The notes beneath the pieces are model-generated. The model did not search any database and was not told the origin of the DNA. It saw nothing but the letters and a program-made list of their open reading frames with translations. A DNA stretch of 64,000 nucleotides, taken from contig JARGOX010000012.1 in the NCBI GenBank assembly GCA_029233925.1, positions 1-64,000 of the forward strand, read 5' to 3'. This DNA comes from Rhizobiaceae bacterium (GTDB lineage: Bacteria; Pseudomonadota; Alphaproteobacteria; Rhizobiales; Rhizobiaceae). Made by a program: the position numbers and the translations under genes. Of this stretch, positions 63,410 to 64,000 are shown piece after piece. Positions within the stretch are counted from its first letter, which is position 1; every line of letters begins with the position of its first letter.

Positions 63410-64000
63410 ATGAAAATCCTCTACTCACCGGCATCACCCTATTCTGCCAAAGTGCGCATGGCAGCGCATTATTGTGCGCTTCCCTGTGATTCCGTTCTGG
63501 TCAATACCGGTGAAAACCCCGAAATATTGATCAATCATAATCCGCTGGGAAAAATACCCACGTTGATTGATGATGACGGCACTGTGGTTTTTGACAGCAG
63601 GGCCATCATGCAGTTTCTGGACCGCAAAGGCGGCAAGAAACTCTATCCGCGCAACGCCGCCAAGCGCACCGAGGCAGAAGTTCTCGAAGCACTGAGCGAT
63701 GGTGTCACCGATTGTCTACTGGCCATGATGTACGAGAGGCGGTTTCGCCCTGACGAGAAAGTGCATCAGCCCTGGCTCGACTCCCAGTGGTCCAAGGTTG
63801 AACGCGGTCTTGACCACCTCAATGAAAACCTTCCACGCACAACCAAAAACCTCAATGGCGGTCATTTTGCACTGGCGGCCATGATCGGCTATCTGGCCCT
63901 GCGTTTTGACGGCAAGTGGGAACGTGGGCGTCCCAAACTGAAAAGCTGGCCGAACAAGTTCGTGAAGTTTTTTCCCGAGTACGACGCGTTCAAATCTGCA
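63410..64000 (+). CDS. glutathione S-transferase, 3' end cut by the window
   Basis: An open frame of 197 codons from ATG 63410 (AAGGAA eight bases upstream) runs off the window without a stop. It starts 'MKILYSPASPYSAKVRM' with the N-terminal thioredoxin-like GST domain ('LGKIPTLIDDDG', 'DSRAIMQFL') and continues into the helical C-terminal domain. Typical family members are just over 200 residues, so nearly the whole protein is seen. The conserved Ser in 'SPYS' is the probable glutathione activator. Substrate unknown. Confidence 0.85.
   Translation, partial: MKILYSPASPYSAKVRMAAHYCALPCDSVLVNTGENPEILINHNPLGKIPTLIDDDGTVVFDSRAIMQFLDRKGGKKLYPRNAAKRTEAEVLEALSDGVTDCLLAMMYERRFRPDEKVHQPWLDSQWSKVERGLDHLNENLPRTTKNLNGGHFALAAMIGYLALRFDGKWERGRPKLKSWPNKFVKFFPEYDAFKSA

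Overview
The window reads as chromosomal DNA of an alphaproteobacterium, most likely of the order Hyphomicrobiales (Rhizobiales). Evidence is the housekeeping order nrdR-ribD-ribE / ribH-nusB, glyA, an LdtR-type MarR regulator, hemB, an RDD gene, the leucyltransferase bpt, parC, aspS, rnd, ppx, ppk, hdaA, a PerM permease, purM and purN. A palindromic repeat near 42.75-42.83 kb resembles one I remember as common in rhizobial intergenic regions. Genes are dense, often with 4-nt ATGA-type overlaps. No rRNA, tRNA, transposase or CRISPR array was seen.

Layout. 0.1-5.1 kb: riboflavin synthesis, nrdR and glyA, all on the minus strand. 5.4-6.7 kb: a Tat-exported YcbB-type L,D-transpeptidase. 7.3-14.7 kb: a sugar-acid locus. 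A six-gene minus-strand operon (TRAP dctPQM, short-chain dehydrogenase, SMP-30 lactonase, aldose epimerase) is divergent from a GntR/FCD regulator and an enolase-superfamily dehydratase; two nearly identical 15-bp boxes lie in the shared promoter region. 14.7-18.0 kb: an iron/2-oxoglutarate oxygenase, LdtR, a DUF6163 membrane protein and a 3-hydroxyisobutyryl-CoA hydrolase-like enzyme.

18.3-29.7 kb (plus strand): hemB, an RDD protein, an SLC13 transporter with RCK_C domains, bpt, a short-chain dehydrogenase, a tandem DsbA-fold protein, and a three-gene set DUF3604 / parvulin / HupE-UreJ whose genes overlap. 29.8-45.5 kb: parC, a secreted unknown protein, aspS, rnd, ppx, ppk, hdaA, perM, a CDP-alcohol phosphatidyltransferase (with a four-copy 18-bp tandem repeat upstream), purM and purN.

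45.7-58.0 kb: a second catabolic region. An aldehyde dehydrogenase and a thiamine-diphosphate enzyme on the plus strand converge on a seven-gene minus-strand operon (ABC ATPase, two permeases, binding protein, PuuE-like deacetylase, aspartate dehydrogenase, amidase), with a LysR regulator divergent from the operon. Together they could import and break down a small amide or ureide through an amino acid, a 2-oxoacid and an aldehyde; the substrate is unknown. 58-64 kb: an alpha/beta hydrolase, a molybdopterin oxidoreductase, rlmJ, a small secreted protein, an RNase T2 lipoprotein and a glutathione S-transferase cut by the window end.

The overall picture is a conserved rhizobial backbone with accessory catabolic blocks inserted at several points. 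The least explained items are the DUF3604-PpiC-HupE set, the amide/aspartate-type cluster, and catalytic-motif substitutions in RlmJ, RNase T2 and the aldehyde dehydrogenase.
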